This document shows positions 55,168-62,379 of a stretch of DNA of 64,000 bases, in pieces. The stretch is from Pararhodobacter oceanensis (GTDB taxonomy: Bacteria > Pseudomonadota > Alphaproteobacteria > Rhodobacterales > Rhodobacteraceae). The notes below the pieces were generated by a model. The model was given only the letters and a program-made list of their open reading frames with translations, searched no databases and had not been told where the DNA came from. A program made the position numbers and the translations under genes. Location of the stretch: positions 248,001-312,000 of the forward strand of contig NZ_QDKM01000003.1 in assembly GCF_003076755.1 (NCBI RefSeq), in the 5' to 3' direction. Positions within the stretch are counted from its first letter, which is position 1, and each line of letters starts with the position of its first letter.

Positions 55168-55199
55168 GGAACCAAACCCGTCACGGCCAGTTTGGTTCC
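55168..55199. promoter_or_regulatory. Palindromic bidirectional EcfG promoter between nepR-ecfG and phyR
   Basis: Perfect inverted arms GGAACCAAAC (55168-55177) and GTTTGGTTCC (55190-55199) with a 12-base centre. On the plus strand GGAAC-N17-GTT (GTT at 55190) faces phyR. On the minus strand GGAAC-N17-GTT (GTT at 55177-55175) faces nepR-ecfG. Confidence 0.88.
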
Positions 55200-55221
55200 A
55201 TAGAAATCAAAGGGGCACCAC

Positions 55222-56037
55222 ATGACACAATCTGCTTCGGACCAATCGCTTGCAAGCGTCGTCGCTGAACTGCTGCCGTTTCTGCGTCGCTACGCGCGTG
55301 CGCTGACTGGCTCGCAACAGACCGGAGACCGGCTTGCGGCAACCACGCTGGAGGCTTTGCTGACGGATCGGTCGATCTTTGACACCGCCTCCAGCCCGAA
55401 GGTGGCGCTATTCGGCGCGTTTCACAGCATCTGGGGCAGCGTCGGCGCGCCGGTGCAAGACGGCGAGACGGGGTTTGGTGCGAAGGCCCAGATGCATCTG
55501 TCGCGGCTGACCGAGAACACCCGCGAGGCGCTGCTGCTCAACACCATCGAGGAGTTTTCGCCCAAGGAGATCGCCGAGATCATGCAAATCGACGCCAGCG
55601 AGGCCGATCACCTGCTCTCGGTGGCCGATAAAGAGCTGGAACGCTCGGTATCGGGCAAGATCATGATCATCGAGGATGAGGCGATTATCGCCTTGCATAT
55701 CAAGAAGATCGTCACCGAATTGGGCCATGATGTCACCGGCGTTGCGCGCAAGCATAAGGACGCGGTGAAACTGGCGGCGCAGGCGCGGCCTGACCTGATT
55801 CTGTCGGATATCCAACTGGCCGATGGCTCTTCGGGGCTGGAAGCGGTGAACGAGATTTTGGAAGCCTCGGGCGATATTCCGGTGATTTTCATCACCGCCT
55901 TTCCCGAGCGGCTGCTGACCGGCGAACGGCCCGAGCCTGCGTTTCTGATCTCGAAACCCTATACCGAGGATCAGGTGCGCTCGGCGGTCAGTCAGGCGAT
56001 GTTCTTTGCCTCTTCGGCGGTGATCGAGCCGACGTAA
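55222..56037 (+). CDS. phyR: General stress response regulator PhyR
   Basis: A 271-residue protein with a sigma-factor-like N-domain (about 1-140) and a receiver domain (about 146-265). The receiver has acid pocket Glu151-Asp152 in IIEDEAIIALHI, phosphorylated Asp196 in LILSDIQLADGS, Thr225 in FITAFPERLLTG and Lys245 in ISKPYTED. When phosphorylated, PhyR exposes the sigma mimic that takes NepR from EcfG. ITAFPE here replaces the more common FATFFE motif. It is transcribed from the palindromic GSR promoter. Confidence 0.95.
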   Translation: MTQSASDQSLASVVAELLPFLRRYARALTGSQQTGDRLAATTLEALLTDRSIFDTASSPKVALFGAFHSIWGSVGAPVQDGETGFGAKAQMHLSRLTENTREALLLNTIEEFSPKEIAEIMQIDASEADHLLSVADKELERSVSGKIMIIEDEAIIALHIKKIVTELGHDVTGVARKHKDAVKLAAQARPDLILSDIQLADGSSGLEAVNEILEASGDIPVIFITAFPERLLTGERPEPAFLISKPYTEDQVRSAVSQAMFFASSAVIEPT

Positions 56038-56051
56038 AACCACGCAGACAT

Positions 56052-56076
56052 GGAACCCTTTGCCAAGTCGTCAGTT
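56052..56076 (+). promoter_or_regulatory. EcfG promoter of the DUF883-like/holin-like pair
   Basis: GGAAC (56052-56056), 17 bases, GTT (56074-56076), 37 bases before the start of the gene at 56113. Confidence 0.8.
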
Positions 56077-56112
56077 TTAAAGACGAGATTGAAATGAAAA
56101 GGGGATGTCTAG

Positions 56113-56436
56113 ATGGCACAAACGTCTAAAAGCAATGTTTCTGAGTTGAACTCGGATGTCGCGCAGCAAATGGCAGTGCTGCGCGAGGATATCGCCGCGT
56201 TGACCGCGACGGTGGCCGAATACGGCAAAGCCCAGGGCGAGGCCTTGAAAGCCAGCGCGGGCGCGAAAGCCGCGGGGCTGGCCGAGACCGGCGCCAATGC
56301 CGCCGGTGCGCTGAAAGCACAGGCCGAGAAAAGCTATTCCGACGCCGAAGAAGCGGTGCGCGGCAATCCCGCAGCCGCCGTGGGCATTGCGGCGGGGGTC
56401 GGCTTTCTGGTCGGTATGCTGACGGCGCGTCGCTGA
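56113..56436 (+). CDS. DUF883/ElaB-YqjD-like stress protein
   Basis: A 107-residue protein. Residues about 1-80 are an Ala/Glu/Lys-rich helix (LREDIAALTATVAEYGKAQG, GALKAQAEKSYSDAEEAVRG), ending in a hydrophobic glycine-rich anchor AAAVGIAAGVGFLVGMLTAR. This is the ElaB/YqjD pattern, stress-induced membrane-anchored proteins that associate with ribosomes in Escherichia coli. It is one base from the next gene (TGATG) and preceded by a GSR promoter. Confidence 0.82.
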   Translation: MAQTSKSNVSELNSDVAQQMAVLREDIAALTATVAEYGKAQGEALKASAGAKAAGLAETGANAAGALKAQAEKSYSDAEEAVRGNPAAAVGIAAGVGFLVGMLTARR

Positions 56437-56765
56437 TGTTTTCGCTGCAAGATAAACTGCAAAGGGCCGCGCGCAAGGGCGCGGCCTTTTCGGCGGCGGG
56501 GCTGCTGGCTGTGGTCGGCGGGGCGTTTCTGACCTCGGCGGCATGGATGCTTTTGACGCAGCTTGAATCGCAGCTTTTCGCCGCCACGGTGATCGGCTGC
56601 GTCTATCTGGGCGGCGCCGCGATTGCGCTGGCCATTGGGTTGAAAAAACCCGCAACGCCCGAGCCCCTGCCTGCCGAGCGTTCGGAGCTTTCGCCGCTGC
56701 AGGCGGTGGTTTTGTCATTTATTCAGGGGTTTGAGCAGGGCCGCAAGCGCCAGCCTCCCCGCTAA
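56436..56765 (+). CDS. Phage-holin-family-like (Phage_holin_3_6/YqjE type) membrane protein
   Basis: A 109-residue protein with two membrane segments (AGLLAVVGGAFLTSAAWMLL, about 20-40; ATVIGCVYLGGAAIALAIGL, about 49-69), short cytoplasmic ends, and a tail LSFIQGFEQGRKRQPPR. It is the usual neighbour of YqjD/DUF883 proteins (YqjE-like), here coupled by a TGATG overlap. The holin name is a family label; no phage genes are nearby. It is probably stress-induced through the same promoter. Confidence 0.72.
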   Translation: MFSLQDKLQRAARKGAAFSAAGLLAVVGGAFLTSAAWMLLTQLESQLFAATVIGCVYLGGAAIALAIGLKKPATPEPLPAERSELSPLQAVVLSFIQGFEQGRKRQPPR

Positions 56766-56862
56766 TCCCCGGCCTGCTAATCCCCGGCCCGCTAGCCCCC
56801 ATATTGACGGCGCGGCGCCCGGCGAAAGCTGTGGCGCGCGCCGTGTTATCTGGTCGGTGGTG

Positions 56863-57336
56863 TTAGTCCTCGGTGGCGAATGTCGGATTATACAGCGGCA
56901 CCGTCGAGATCGACATTTTCGCCGAGCCTTCCTGCAGCTCGGAGGCATGCGACAGATAGATCAGGGTCTGGTTCGCCTCGTCGAAAATCCGTGTCACCTG
57001 CAGGGTCTTCCAGACAATCGAGCGGCGCTCGGAAAAGATGCTCTCGCCATCCTCGCTGCGGTCGATATCACCGATGGTGATCGGCCCCGTCTGACGGCAA
57101 GAGATCGCCGCATTCGACGGATCCTCGAACCAGTTGCCATGTTGCAGCCGGTCGATAAACCCGCGCTCGAAATAGGCGACATGGCAGGTCACACCCTCGA
57201 TATCGGGATCGGCGAAAGCCTCGATAATGATGTCATTTCCCAGCCAATCAACGTCAACCTCGCCGACCTGTTCGGCCGCGAGGGGCAGCGCGACAAGCGC
57301 CGCAAACCCCGCCGCGAGTGTTGTTTTTATACGCAT
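56863..57336 (-). CDS. CreA family protein
   Basis: A 157-residue protein with a signal peptide (MRIKTTLAAGFAALVALPLA, cleavage after about AEQ). The CreA domain shows VDVDWLGNDIIIEAFADPDI, GVTCHVAYFERGFID, ISCRQTGPITI and TVPLYNP. Two cysteines (CHV, CRQ) may pair in the periplasm. CreA function is unknown. The frame opens at 57393, but GGAG lies 8 bases before ATG 57336. It has its own GGAAC-N17-GTT promoter. Confidence 0.87.
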   Translation of the reverse strand: MRIKTTLAAGFAALVALPLAAEQVGEVDVDWLGNDIIIEAFADPDIEGVTCHVAYFERGFIDRLQHGNWFEDPSNAAISCRQTGPITIGDIDRSEDGESIFSERRSIVWKTLQVTRIFDEANQTLIYLSHASELQEGSAKMSISTVPLYNPTFATED

Positions 57337-57363
57337 GATATATCTCCAGATCCAAAGGCTTAA

Positions 57364-57388
57364 AACTGCGCAGCTTCCAAATGGTTCC
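57364..57388 (-). promoter_or_regulatory. EcfG promoter of the CreA-family gene
   Basis: On the minus strand GGAAC (57388-57384), 17 bases, GTT (57366-57364); it lies 28 bases before the start codon. Confidence 0.8.
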
Positions 57389-57435
57389 GTCACTTTTATT
57401 CACATTCAATTGCACGGGTAATTGCGCAACTGGCG

Positions 57436-57460
57436 GGAACGGAACCGATGTTTTCAGGTT
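57436..57460 (+). promoter_or_regulatory. EcfG promoter of the CsbD-like gene
   Basis: GGAAC (57436-57440), 17 bases, GTT (57458-57460). A second GGAAC overlaps at 57441-57445 but gives a wrong 12-base spacing. It lies 47 bases before the start. Confidence 0.78.
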
Positions 57461-57507
57461 TTACCACCACAGGCCGAAAGGCGCATGAAACCACGAAGGA
57501 GACTGCC

Positions 57508-57708
57508 ATGAACTGGGATCAGGTTAAAGGCAATTGGAAGGTCATGAAAGGCAAAGCCCAAGAGAAATGGGGCGAGCTGACCGATGACGAATTGGACGAA
57601 GCCGCGGGCGAGCGCGAGCAGCTCGAAGGCTTGGTGCAAAAGCGCTATGGCAAAACCAAAGAGGCCGCCAAAGCCGAGGTGGACGACTGGGTTAAGCATA
57701 ACTCGTAA
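57508..57708 (+). CDS. CsbD family stress protein
   Basis: A 66-residue CsbD/YjbJ protein: MNWDQVKGNWKVMKGKAQEK, GELTDDELDEAAGEREQLEG, LVQKRYGKTKEAAKAEVDDW. It is highly charged and helical, the full family consensus. CsbD was found as a sigma-B-controlled stress protein in Bacillus and is a frequent GSR target; biochemical activity is unknown. AAGGAG lies 8 bases before the ATG. The upstream extension to 57448 is rejected because it starts inside the promoter. Confidence 0.95.
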   Translation: MNWDQVKGNWKVMKGKAQEKWGELTDDELDEAAGEREQLEGLVQKRYGKTKEAAKAEVDDWVKHNS

Positions 57709-57802
57709 TCCCCGGCTTTAGCGACGGGTGACCCGCGCCGGATCGGCATAGCGGATCACCTGCCCCCTCACCGGAGGATTGCCAAGGTTCCAAAGGATCA
57801 AC

Positions 57803-57824
57803 CGGCCCGCAGCAACGCGGGCCG
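57803..57824 (+). terminator. GC hairpin after csbD
   Basis: CGGCCCGC / GCGGGCCG perfect 8-base stem with a 6-base loop, about 95 bases after the csbD stop. There is no U-run, so terminator activity is doubtful. Confidence 0.35.
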
Positions 57825-57884
57825 ATGACCGGCGCACGGCCATTACAAACCCTATTATTTTGGTTTGTTTTCCGTCGCTTACTT

Positions 57885-57909
57885 GGAACCATCATGGCAG
57901 CCGCCGGTT
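57885..57909 (+). promoter_or_regulatory. EcfG promoter of the PRC-barrel gene
   Basis: GGAAC (57885-57889), 17 bases, GTT (57907-57909), 38 bases before the start at 57947; -35 reads GGAACC. Confidence 0.82.
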
Positions 57910-57946
57910 CTATCAGCATCAACATCAACCTATCGGGAGATACATT

Positions 57947-58852
57947 ATGAAACGCTTTATGACCTCGACCGCGATCGCTCTTTTGATGGGCACCTCGGCC
58001 ATGGCTCAAGACCATATGTCGATGTTCTCGAGCGAGCCGTTCAACGCCCAGGTTAACCTTTATGCCTCGGAATTGGTCGGTGCGCGCGTCTATGCCACCG
58101 AGTCCAGCCTTGACAGCACCATGTCGGTGAATGCCGATCAGACCGCTGAATGGGACGATATTGGCGAGATCAACGAAATTATCCTGACCCGCGAGGGTGA
58201 GGTGCAATCGGTAATCGTCGGTGTCGGTGGCTTCCTCGGCATTGGTGAAAAAGACGTGGCAATCAATATGAGCGAGCTGCGCTTTGTCTCGGATGGCGAC
58301 GACCCGGATGATTATTTTCTGGTGGTGAATGCCAATTCCGAGCTGATCATGGAAGCCGACGCCTATGAGCGCGCCGATATGGGTGCCGACATGGGTGGCG
58401 ATATGGGCAGCGAGATCGCCCGCGATGCCGACCGCGCGATGGACGATATGGCGGATGAAGCCGGTGACGCGATGGATACGATGGAGCATGCCGACGCCAT
58501 GGACGGCGACCATGCCCGCGATCCGGCGCTGATGATGGCCCCCTCGATCGAGCGCGAAGGCTACCGCACGGTGACGATTGACGACCTGACCACCGAAGAC
58601 CTGACCGGCGCCCGCGTTTACGGCGTTGGTGATGAGGATGTCGGCGAGATCAGCGAATTGATCGTCTCGACCGATGGTGTCATCGAAGAGGCCGCAATCG
58701 ACGTTGGCGGTTTCCTGGGGATTGGCGAGCATACGGTGGCGGTGTCTTTTGACGAACTGACCGTGATCCGTGCCGATGATGGCGGCGACCTGCGCGTCTA
58801 TATCGACAGCTCGCAAGAGGCGCTGGAAGCCCAGCCCGAATACGAAGGCTAA
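57947..58852 (+). CDS. Exported double PRC-barrel protein
   Basis: A 301-residue protein with a signal peptide (MKRFMTSTAIALLMGTSAMA, about 1-20). Two PRC-barrel domains (about 36-140 and 210-295) each contain GARVYxxxxxxxxDIGEIxEI and the repeated VGGFLGIGEK/H segment. They are joined by an acidic Met-rich linker (ADMGADMGGDMGSEIARDAD, MDDMADEAGDAMDTMEHADA). PRC-barrel proteins bind membranes, RNA or photosynthetic complexes; here probably a periplasmic stress protein. It has a GSR promoter and a terminator. Confidence 0.88.
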   Translation: MKRFMTSTAIALLMGTSAMAQDHMSMFSSEPFNAQVNLYASELVGARVYATESSLDSTMSVNADQTAEWDDIGEINEIILTREGEVQSVIVGVGGFLGIGEKDVAINMSELRFVSDGDDPDDYFLVVNANSELIMEADAYERADMGADMGGDMGSEIARDADRAMDDMADEAGDAMDTMEHADAMDGDHARDPALMMAPSIEREGYRTVTIDDLTTEDLTGARVYGVGDEDVGEISELIVSTDGVIEEAAIDVGGFLGIGEHTVAVSFDELTVIRADDGGDLRVYIDSSQEALEAQPEYEG

Positions 58853-58874
58853 TACCCGCCTACCCTCTCAAACC

Positions 58875-58905
58875 TGCGGCAGCCGCTCTGGCTGCCGCAT
58901 TTTTT
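58875..58905 (+). terminator. Terminator of the PRC-barrel gene
   Basis: A perfect 10-base stem TGCGGCAGCC/GGCTGCCGCA with loop GCTCT, then TTTTTT. Confidence 0.92.
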
Positions 58906-58925
58906 ATGTGCGACAGGGGCGCGGA

Positions 58926-59948
58926 TCAGGCGCTGCCGGTCTCGAGAATACGCTCAAAGACCTGCACCGCCGCCTCGAAATGCCCGACCAGCATGTCGGT
59001 CAGCACTGACTGGCTGGCGAAATACGCCCCCGTGCGGCACAGATTGGCGGCGAATAGCGGATGCGCGCCGACATCATCCTTGCCCAGAACATGCTCGATC
59101 CGCAGCCAGCCGCGTTTGCGCGCCTCAGAGACGATCAGTTCCAGCCGCTGCAGCGCGTGAAACACCGTATAGACCGCCAGATACTCCATATAATCATCAA
59201 CCCCGCCCGCCGGATCGCGGGGCAAAGCGTCGCGGACCATAGCGTCCAGCCTCGGCCCGTCGACAGGCAGCGATTCATCGGCGATCAACCACGCCAGATC
59301 CTCGGCCCCGTGGCGCAGACCGGCGTATTCAAAGTCGAACCAGCGGAGTTTTTCGTCATCGCCAATCGCCGCATTGCCGGTGCGACAGTCCCATTTCACG
59401 AATTGCAAACCCTGATGCGTGAGCCGCTCGACCACCGCGGCGGCGTCGAAATGCGCCGGAATATCCGCGTCTTTGAACGGCACCAGCGTGGCAACGCCAT
59501 CGGCGAGATTGGCCAGCCAGTCGGGATTATTGCCCAGATGCGGCAGTTTATCATGCAGATCGGTCTGCCGCGCCGCGTGCTGGATGCGAAAGATCCCCGC
59601 CATCGCCTCGGCAACCAGTTCCTGCTGCGCCGCGGGGTCCAGTTTGAACAATTCGGTGTTCAGCCGCCGTGCGCCGACATCGGATTGAAACATGATCTCG
59701 CCATCGACGCCAAGGCAGCGGGGAATGTCATCGGTATAGGGGGCCAGCGCGCGCAGCACATAGGCCTCGAGATGGGTGCGGCGGAAATTGGGCCGCAGGG
59801 TGCCGATCACCGTATGTTCGGCAAAATGGAACCGCAGGCTCGAACGGCTGGAGCCACCGGGGGCGCTGACCTCGGTGATCTTCTGGCCGAATAATGCCTC
59901 GGCGCTGTCCCGAATGCGGGTTTTGCGCGAGCGCCGGTTGCTTGCCAT
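58926..59948 (-). CDS. APH-like phosphotransferase
   Basis: A 340-residue protein of the aminoglycoside phosphotransferase/choline kinase fold. The catalytic loop is FVKWDCRTGNAAIGDDEKL (about residues 199-217) with Asp and Asn retained but without the usual HGD His, and the metal motif is RWFDFEYAGLRHGAEDLAWL. The substrate is unknown; resistance is unlikely to be implied, as many housekeeping kinases share this fold. The start at 59948 (MASNRRSRKTR) has AGAGG upstream; the longer frame to 60059 is rejected. It is convergent with the PRC-barrel gene. Confidence 0.78.
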   Translation of the reverse strand: MASNRRSRKTRIRDSAEALFGQKITEVSAPGGSSRSSLRFHFAEHTVIGTLRPNFRRTHLEAYVLRALAPYTDDIPRCLGVDGEIMFQSDVGARRLNTELFKLDPAAQQELVAEAMAGIFRIQHAARQTDLHDKLPHLGNNPDWLANLADGVATLVPFKDADIPAHFDAAAVVERLTHQGLQFVKWDCRTGNAAIGDDEKLRWFDFEYAGLRHGAEDLAWLIADESLPVDGPRLDAMVRDALPRDPAGGVDDYMEYLAVYTVFHALQRLELIVSEARKRGWLRIEHVLGKDDVGAHPLFAANLCRTGAYFASQSVLTDMLVGHFEAAVQVFERILETGSA

Positions 59949-60300
59949 ATGGACCTCTGTAACGGTTGCTGTGGCGGATACGGTGGCGGGATGCGGCGGC
60001 GGAATGCGCCCCCTCTGCGCGCAGGATGACGCGGATTGATGGCGCGCCATGGGCGGCACTGTGGTCGAATCATGTCACCCGTCACCCAGTGCGAATCGTT
60101 TCCTGATGTTCATTAATTCGGGAATTGACGCGGTATAGTTTCGGGAAACACGGTTAATAGATTGTGAATAAAGACATTTTTAAGATTTTTCTTTGCCGGA
60201 AACCGGCATTGCGGTATTTCTAGCGCCTGCCCGCGTCCTCGCATCTTGGGGGAGATCCCGGACCCGGCCTTTTTGACATAGTTATGAAAGGCGACACCAG
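59949..60300. other. AT-rich intergenic region before the collagen-like gene
   Basis: 352 bases. The part from about 60105 to 60200 is markedly AT-rich for this genome (TTCATTAATTC, TTGTGAATAAAGAC, a run of TTTTTAAGATTTTTC). It should contain the promoter of the 60301 gene. No GGAAC-N17-GTT match is present. Confidence 0.45.
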
Positions 60301-61674
60301 ATGCGCGATTGGCTCAATTTCCCAAGGTATAGACATAACGATCACAAAGATGCTCACGGCCGCGGAAGCGATGGCAATGACGGGACCAAAGGCTCCGGCG
60401 GCTCGAAGGGCTCTGACGGGACGAAAGGGAGCGGGGGTTCGAAAGGGTCTGACGGGACCAAGGGGAGCGGCGGATCGAAGGGGACCGGCGGGACCAAGGG
60501 CAGCGGCGGGTCGAAAGGGACCGGCGGCACCAAGGGGAGCGGCGGGTCGAAGGGGACCGGCGGGACCAAAGGGAGCGGCGGCTCGAAAGGGACCGGCGGG
60601 ACCAAAGGGAGCGGCGGGTCGAAAGGGACCGGTGGCACTAAGGGGAGCGGTGGTTCGAAAGGGACTGGCGGCACCAAGGGGAGCGGTGGGTCGAAAGGCA
60701 CTGGCGGCACCAAGGGGAGCGGTGGGTCGAAAGGGACCGGCGGCACCAAGGGCAGCGGCGGGTCGAAGGGGACCGGCGGCACCAAGGGCAGCGGTGGGTC
60801 GAAGGGGACCGGCGGCACCAAGGGCAGCGGTGGCTCGAAGGGCACCGGCGGCACCAAAGGCAGCGGCGGCTCGAAGGGCAACCATGGCAGCAAAGGGTCT
60901 TGCGCGGGCGGCACGAATGCGCACGCCAGCTCGACCAGCTCCTACCACAACGGCGGTGTCGAGGGGCAGAGCTTTGAAGAGTGGTATAACGCCATTCTGG
61001 GCGACTCTTATGACGAGCAGCTCGACAAAGACGAGCAGCCGAATGTCTGCGGCACCCATGGCTCGGGCGGTCGCGGCGGACGGGGGAAACACGGCAGCAG
61101 GGGCACGCGCGGCTCAAGAGGCTCGGGCGGGACCAAAGGCAGCGGCGGGTCGAAAGGCTCGGGCGGCACCAAAGGATCGGGCGGCTCGAAAGGGACCGGC
61201 GGCACCAAGGGCAGCGGCGGCTCGCATGGCACCGGCGGCACCAAGGGTAGCGATCCGGTTGGCGGCGATCCCGCGGGCGGACAGGTCTCCTCCGATGCCG
61301 ATAGCGCGATTGCGGTGATCGAATACAACGATGATGCGGATGAGAATTACGACGATTATATCCGCATCCAGTCGTCGGAGGTCAGCGACCCTTCGGATCC
61401 GCAATCCTATGTCGATGCCGTCGAGGCTTATTACGCCGATAAGGGCGACAGCATTGATCCCGACACGGAGATCAAGAAATTCGTGTTCGAGGATGAGAAT
61501 GGCACGGTGGTGCAGTCGCTCTATAAGACCGATGACGGCTGGAGCGAGGATGATCCGGCGGATGCCGAAAGCGCCGATGCGCAGGATCTGATGATGCCGA
61601 TGTCGGATGACGAGCTGGCCGAATATGACCAGCCCGACGATCAACAGGCGCTGGAAGACGATATGACCGTGTGA
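60301..61674 (+). CDS. Collagen-like Gly-X-Y repeat protein with acidic C-terminus
   Basis: A 457-residue protein with no signal peptide. Residues 28-195 are fourteen 12-residue units GTK-GSG-GSK-GTG (first two with GSD), encoded by an almost perfect 36-base DNA repeat from 60382. A cysteine-containing break follows (SCAGGTNAHASSTSSYHNGG, VEGQSFEEWYNAILGDSYDE, PNVCGTHG). A second Gly-rich block has GKHGSRGTRGSRGSGG, and the last about 140 residues are strongly acidic (IEYNDDADENYDDYIRIQSS). Every third residue is Gly as in collagen, but Pro is absent and Lys/Thr/Ser fill X and Y. Function is unknown; a surface or export role is guessed. Confidence 0.8.
   Translation: MRDWLNFPRYRHNDHKDAHGRGSDGNDGTKGSGGSKGSDGTKGSGGSKGSDGTKGSGGSKGTGGTKGSGGSKGTGGTKGSGGSKGTGGTKGSGGSKGTGGTKGSGGSKGTGGTKGSGGSKGTGGTKGSGGSKGTGGTKGSGGSKGTGGTKGSGGSKGTGGTKGSGGSKGTGGTKGSGGSKGTGGTKGSGGSKGNHGSKGSCAGGTNAHASSTSSYHNGGVEGQSFEEWYNAILGDSYDEQLDKDEQPNVCGTHGSGGRGGRGKHGSRGTRGSRGSGGTKGSGGSKGSGGTKGSGGSKGTGGTKGSGGSHGTGGTKGSDPVGGDPAGGQVSSDADSAIAVIEYNDDADENYDDYIRIQSSEVSDPSDPQSYVDAVEAYYADKGDSIDPDTEIKKFVFEDENGTVVQSLYKTDDGWSEDDPADAESADAQDLMMPMSDDELAEYDQPDDQQALEDDMTV
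60382..60885. repeat. Fourteen tandem 36-base repeats inside the collagen-like gene
   Basis: The unit reads GGGACCAAAGGGAGCGGC then GGGTCGAAAGGGACCGGC with few changes. The period is a multiple of 3, so all six frames stay open across it. A shorter second block lies at about 61120-61250. Confidence 0.9.
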
Positions 61675-61710
61675 TTTCGGCCACGTCCGAGGTTTCGGTT
61701 GCACAGTAAG

Positions 61711-61740
61711 GCAAGGGGCGGCTGTTTTGCTGCCCCTTGC
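61711..61740 (+). terminator. Hairpin after the collagen-like gene
   Basis: GCAAGGGGC / GCCCCTTGC 9-base perfect stem with a 12-base loop, 36 bases after the stop. There is no U-run. Confidence 0.4.
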
Positions 61741-61861
61741 GGCTTAGATATCCCCTGACGCGCCCCATCGGCGCGGTGATCACCGGCCCCGGCATCTGCG
61801 GATGGAGCGGCGGCGCGGCAGACCCCCATGTATTGATGGATGTCCTGTTCAGGAGGATTTC

Positions 61862-62359
61862 ATGAGCAAAGCATTTACCAAAGAAGATGATGATACCGAG
61901 AGCATCCGGCTGGATGATCTGCCGCAAAGCCCGCATCCTAATCTGGTGACCCCGCAGGGGCTGGCGGATTTGCAGGCGCGGCTGGAGGCACGGCGCGCGG
62001 ATCTGGCGGGGCTGCTGGCGGCGCCCGAGGATTTCGACAGCAAGATGGCCGTGGCCGTGGCCGAGCGCGATATCCGGTTTCTCGAGGCGCGGGTGGGGCG
62101 GGCGATTGTGGTCGATCCCAAGGGACAGGCGCCCGATGTGGTGGCCTTTGGCGCTGAGGTCGATGTGCTGACCGAGGACGACCGGCGGATCAACTTTGCG
62201 ATTGTCGGCGAGGATGCGGCCGATCCGGCGCGGGGCAAGATCTCGGTCTATTCCCCGATTGCGCGGGCGCTGATCGGCGAGACGCTGGGCAGCACGGTGG
62301 AATGGCGCAAACCCAGCGGCAATGAGGATCTGGAGATCGAGGCGATCCGGTTTCCTTGA
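61862..62359 (+). CDS. GreA/GreB-family protein
   Basis: A 165-residue Gre-like protein. A helical hairpin (TPQGLADLQARLEARRADLA, VAVAERDIRFLEARVGRA) is followed by the FKBP-like C-domain with VAFGAEVDVLTEDDRRINFA, ISVYSPIARALIGETLGSTV. Gre factors enter the RNA polymerase channel and stimulate transcript cleavage. The usual tip motif with SENAEY is not present between the helices (PEDFDSK instead), so cleavage activity is uncertain. CAGGAGG lies 6 bases before ATG 61862. Confidence 0.8.
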   Translation: MSKAFTKEDDDTESIRLDDLPQSPHPNLVTPQGLADLQARLEARRADLAGLLAAPEDFDSKMAVAVAERDIRFLEARVGRAIVVDPKGQAPDVVAFGAEVDVLTEDDRRINFAIVGEDAADPARGKISVYSPIARALIGETLGSTVEWRKPSGNEDLEIEAIRFP

Positions 62360-62379
62360 GGGGGTTTTGACCGGGGGGA

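Noticed and set aside
56436-56765. Prophage remnant suggested by the holin-family label
   Set aside because: No phage genes adjoin it; it is the usual partner of YqjD/DUF883 proteins in a stress operon.
57786-57791. Another GGAACC on the minus strand upstream of the PRC-barrel gene
   Set aside because: No GTT at 17 bases; it does not fit the pattern of the other sites.
60382-60885. Regular 36-base repeats resembling a CRISPR array
   Set aside because: The units are contiguous with no spacers and encode Gly-X-Y triplets in one good frame; there are no cas genes.
60354-61328. Other open frames over the collagen-like repeat (Pro-rich on the minus strand, Arg/Ala-rich on the plus strand)
   Set aside because: Consequence of a repeat period divisible by three; only the 60301 frame has a globular-looking, acidic non-repeat domain beyond the repeats.
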